Positions 62,630-64,000 of a stretch of DNA of 64,000 bases are shown here, in pieces. How positions within the stretch are numbered: the stretch's first letter is position 1; each line of letters starts with the position of its first letter. Location: NCBI GenBank assembly GCA_023333565.1, contig JAJKFH010003532.1, forward strand, positions 222,072-286,071. Direction: 5' to 3'. This DNA is from Puffinus mauretanicus (Eukaryota; Chordata; Aves; Procellariiformes; Procellariidae). The position numbers and the translations under genes were made by a program. The notes beneath the pieces were generated by a model. It saw only the letters and a list, made by a program, of their open reading frames with translations. It did no database searches and was not told the DNA's origin.

Positions 62630-63188
62630 TGTCCTGGTTTCGGCTGGGATAGAGTTAAATTTCTTCCTAGTGCTGTGTTTTAGATTTAGTGTGAGAAGAA
62701 TGTTGATAACACACTGATGTTTTTAGTTGTTGCCAAGTACCCTGCTAGTCAAGGACTTTTCGGCTTCCCATGCTCTGCCAGGTGCACAAGAAGCTGGGAG
62801 GGAGCATAACCAGGACAGCTAGCCCAACTGGCCAACGGGGTATTCCATACCGTATGATGTCATGCTCAGTATATAAATAAGAGGTGTAGTCCAGGAAGTA
62901 GCGATCATTACTTGGGTCAGTGGGTGGTGAGCAATTGCGTTGTGCATCACTCATTTTATATATTCTACCATTATTATTATTATTGTTGTTGTTGTTATTA
63001 TTATTATTATTGTTGTTATTGTTGTTGTTGTTGTTGTTATTTTCCCTTCCTTTCTATTAAATTGCCTTTATCTCAATCCATGAATTTTACTTTTTTTTTT
63101 TTGATTCTCTCCCCCATCCCACTGGGGGCAGGGGGAGTGAGTGAGCGGCTGTGTGGTGTTTGGCTGCCTGCCGGGTTAAACCACAACA
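62630..63188 (+). mobile_element. Solo LTR nested in CR1 ORF1 (copy 4)
   Basis: TG...CA termini; opposite in orientation to the host CR1. The flanks read TCCAC (62625-62629) and CCCAC (63189-63193): a 5-bp target duplication with one transition. Restoring a single CCCAC makes the CR1 frame continuous through the GDS motif, which confirms the exact insertion site. It contains CCAAC in place of CCAAT, TGATGTCA (62855-62862), a TATA box atataaata (62871-62879) and ATTAAA (63056-63061). An expanded TTA/TTG tract lies within it. No internal retroviral DNA is attached. Confidence 0.96.
62970..63041. repeat. (TTA)n/(TTG)n microsatellite inside LTR
   Basis: About 72 bp of alternating TTA and TTG triplet blocks, expanded relative to the short ttattgttgttg tract at the same place in copy 1 (568-600) and absent or short in copy 3. 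Confidence 0.9.
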
Positions 63189-63687
63189 CCCACTATGAGC
63201 ACTCGTCGTTTGTTTTTGCAGTATCCACTGTGTGCTGCTGGTACAGTTTCTCCTTGCAGACCTGGCTCGTGGGTATCTACAGCTGTTAAAGCTTCATATC
63301 TCTTTTTGGTTGTAATGCTGGAGGGTGGGGACTGAAGCAGAGTCCTGCTTTTGTGGTTCACCAGGGTCCAAGGTGCCTCATTCTGTGTGGTGTCCACCAC
63401 AGGAGCATGGTTCTGAAACCACTTATCTATCTCCGTCTCGGCTCCTCTAATACTGCGCAGCCTTTTAACTGCAACTCGGCCACCTGACGCAACAGGTCAT
63501 CAACCTGTGCACATCTTTTGCAGGCACTTACCTTTTCTCCAGGAAAAGGGTCTGGGGACTCATTGCAACCTACCATCTGTACTGAAGTTTCCTTCCTTAC
63601 CAGTTCCATCTGGGTGGAAGCGTCAGACATCCCAGGGGCTTTCTCTGTAGAAACATTGGTTTTAACTCTGAGGCGAAAGCCCACCAT

Positions 63688-64000
63688 CCTGGCAGAAACC
63701 TAGAGCACTTCCCTGGGCTGTGGGCCTACAAGCAGAGTGCACGGCGCTTCTCACGTGCCCTTCTGCGCGAAGTGCTGTGCCCTCTCGATCACTGTTTGCA
63801 CTCCCTGGTCACAGTGCTCCTGGTCGCTAGCACTCCCTACGGCCATTTAAATCACCTGTGGTTGCTCCTGGCAATGCCCAAGTTGCTTAAGCCTCTCTCG
63901 CGAGAGCTGCTGGCTCCTGGCAGGGCTCTCTTCTCTTCCCGGGGTTTCCCTGGCTCCAGGAACCCCTCTGTACACCTCCATCATTGGAAGACTTTTTCTC
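63688..64000 (-). mobile_element. CR1 5' region upstream of ORF1
   Basis: GC-richer sequence with ctctcgcgagagc and similar CpG-containing runs, upstream of the likely ORF1 start at 63687. This is the expected place for the CR1 5' UTR with its internal promoter. The true 5' end is not visible, because the element reaches the edge of the window. Confidence 0.7.

Larger units (their letters stand above)
62136..63687 (-). pseudogene. CR1 ORF1 (coiled coil + SGNH esterase), split by LTR
   Basis: CR1 ORF1 proteins carry an N-terminal self-association region and a C-terminal SGNH/GDSL-type esterase domain, thought to act in the ribonucleoprotein. The N-terminal part (63427-63687) starts MVGFRLRVKTN and contains a CKRCAQVDDLLRQVAELQ segment likely to form a coiled coil. 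The esterase part shows DDSLLRGTEVPICWP next to the LTR, YYPLLLFHGGMNGTA (family pattern HVGTND, so the Asn/Asp block is damaged), GAQVIFSSILPVRGKG, and GTFFNDYSLLGRDGIHLSRK with the Asp/His block. The frame ends at TGA 62136-62138. The LTR at 62630 is inserted inside the codons for the VGDS nucleophile motif. Confidence 0.92.
59239..64000 (-). mobile_element. Near-full-length CR1 LINE, - strand, with nested solo LTR
   Basis: The 3' terminus is the tagaatcatagaatcatag repeat at 59239-59260. Going leftward to rightward on the - strand map come the 3' UTR, ORF2 C-terminus and RT, endonuclease, ORF1 with an SGNH-type esterase, and a GC-rich 5' region reaching the window edge. Removing the 559-bp LTR at 62630-63188 leaves about 4.2 kb, close to the ~4.5 kb of a complete CR1. 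Full-length copies are rare because most CR1 insertions are 5'-truncated. The copy is dead: stops, frameshifts and the LTR break both ORFs. Confidence 0.96.

Noticed and set aside
1..64000. CRISPR arrays, bacterial operons, riboswitches, tRNA or rRNA genes
   Set aside because: None is visible; the window is vertebrate-type repeat-bearing DNA, and the short repeats seen are microsatellites or small tandem duplications.

Overview
This window looks like intergenic or intronic DNA from a bird. The evidence is chicken-repeat-1 (CR1) LINE copies ending in the characteristic ATTCTATG-type 3' repeats, a 0.5-0.6 kb LTR family ending in GGTTAAACCACGACA, an AT-rich unique background and no SINE-like sequence that I could recognise. 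I found no intact host gene, no rRNA or tRNA gene and no CRISPR array. Every recognisable coding sequence is a broken retrotransposon ORF. The bird assignment is inference from repeat content; I cannot name the species.

Layout. 1-760: 3' end of an endogenous retrovirus (internal tail plus 3' LTR, + strand). 761-8526: unique DNA. 8527-10764: a 5'-truncated CR1 (+) with a largely readable but broken reverse transcriptase. 10765-22052: unique DNA with a small CR1 scrap near 15.3 kb. 22053-22843: a second copy of the same retroviral 3' end, on the - strand. 22844-40930: mostly unique DNA, including a pair of ~190 bp inverted repeat arms at 26.8 and 29.8 kb. 40.9-51 kb: a cluster of diverged CR1 fragments in both orientations, plus a solo LTR at 48.6 kb. 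51-59 kb: unique DNA with a short protein-like but frameshifted tract at 57.2 kb. 59239-64000: an almost full-length CR1 on the - strand (ORF1 esterase, endonuclease, reverse transcriptase, 3' UTR). Its ORF1 is split at the catalytic GDS motif by another solo LTR (62630-63188) with a 5-bp target duplication.

How the parts relate. The window records successive retrotransposon waves: very old CR1 scraps, then younger CR1 copies, then the LTR family, two of whose members landed in or at the edge of CR1 copies. The four LTRs share a promoter layout: CCAAT box, an ATF/CREB-type palindrome (perfect in two copies, lost by CpG decay in the other two), a TATA-like element, and an ATTAAA signal. I found no previously undescribed functional system. 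The most notable items are the nested LTR in the CR1 active-site motif, the CRE-like element of the LTR family, the inverted-repeat pair, and a few short unidentified coding-like tracts.
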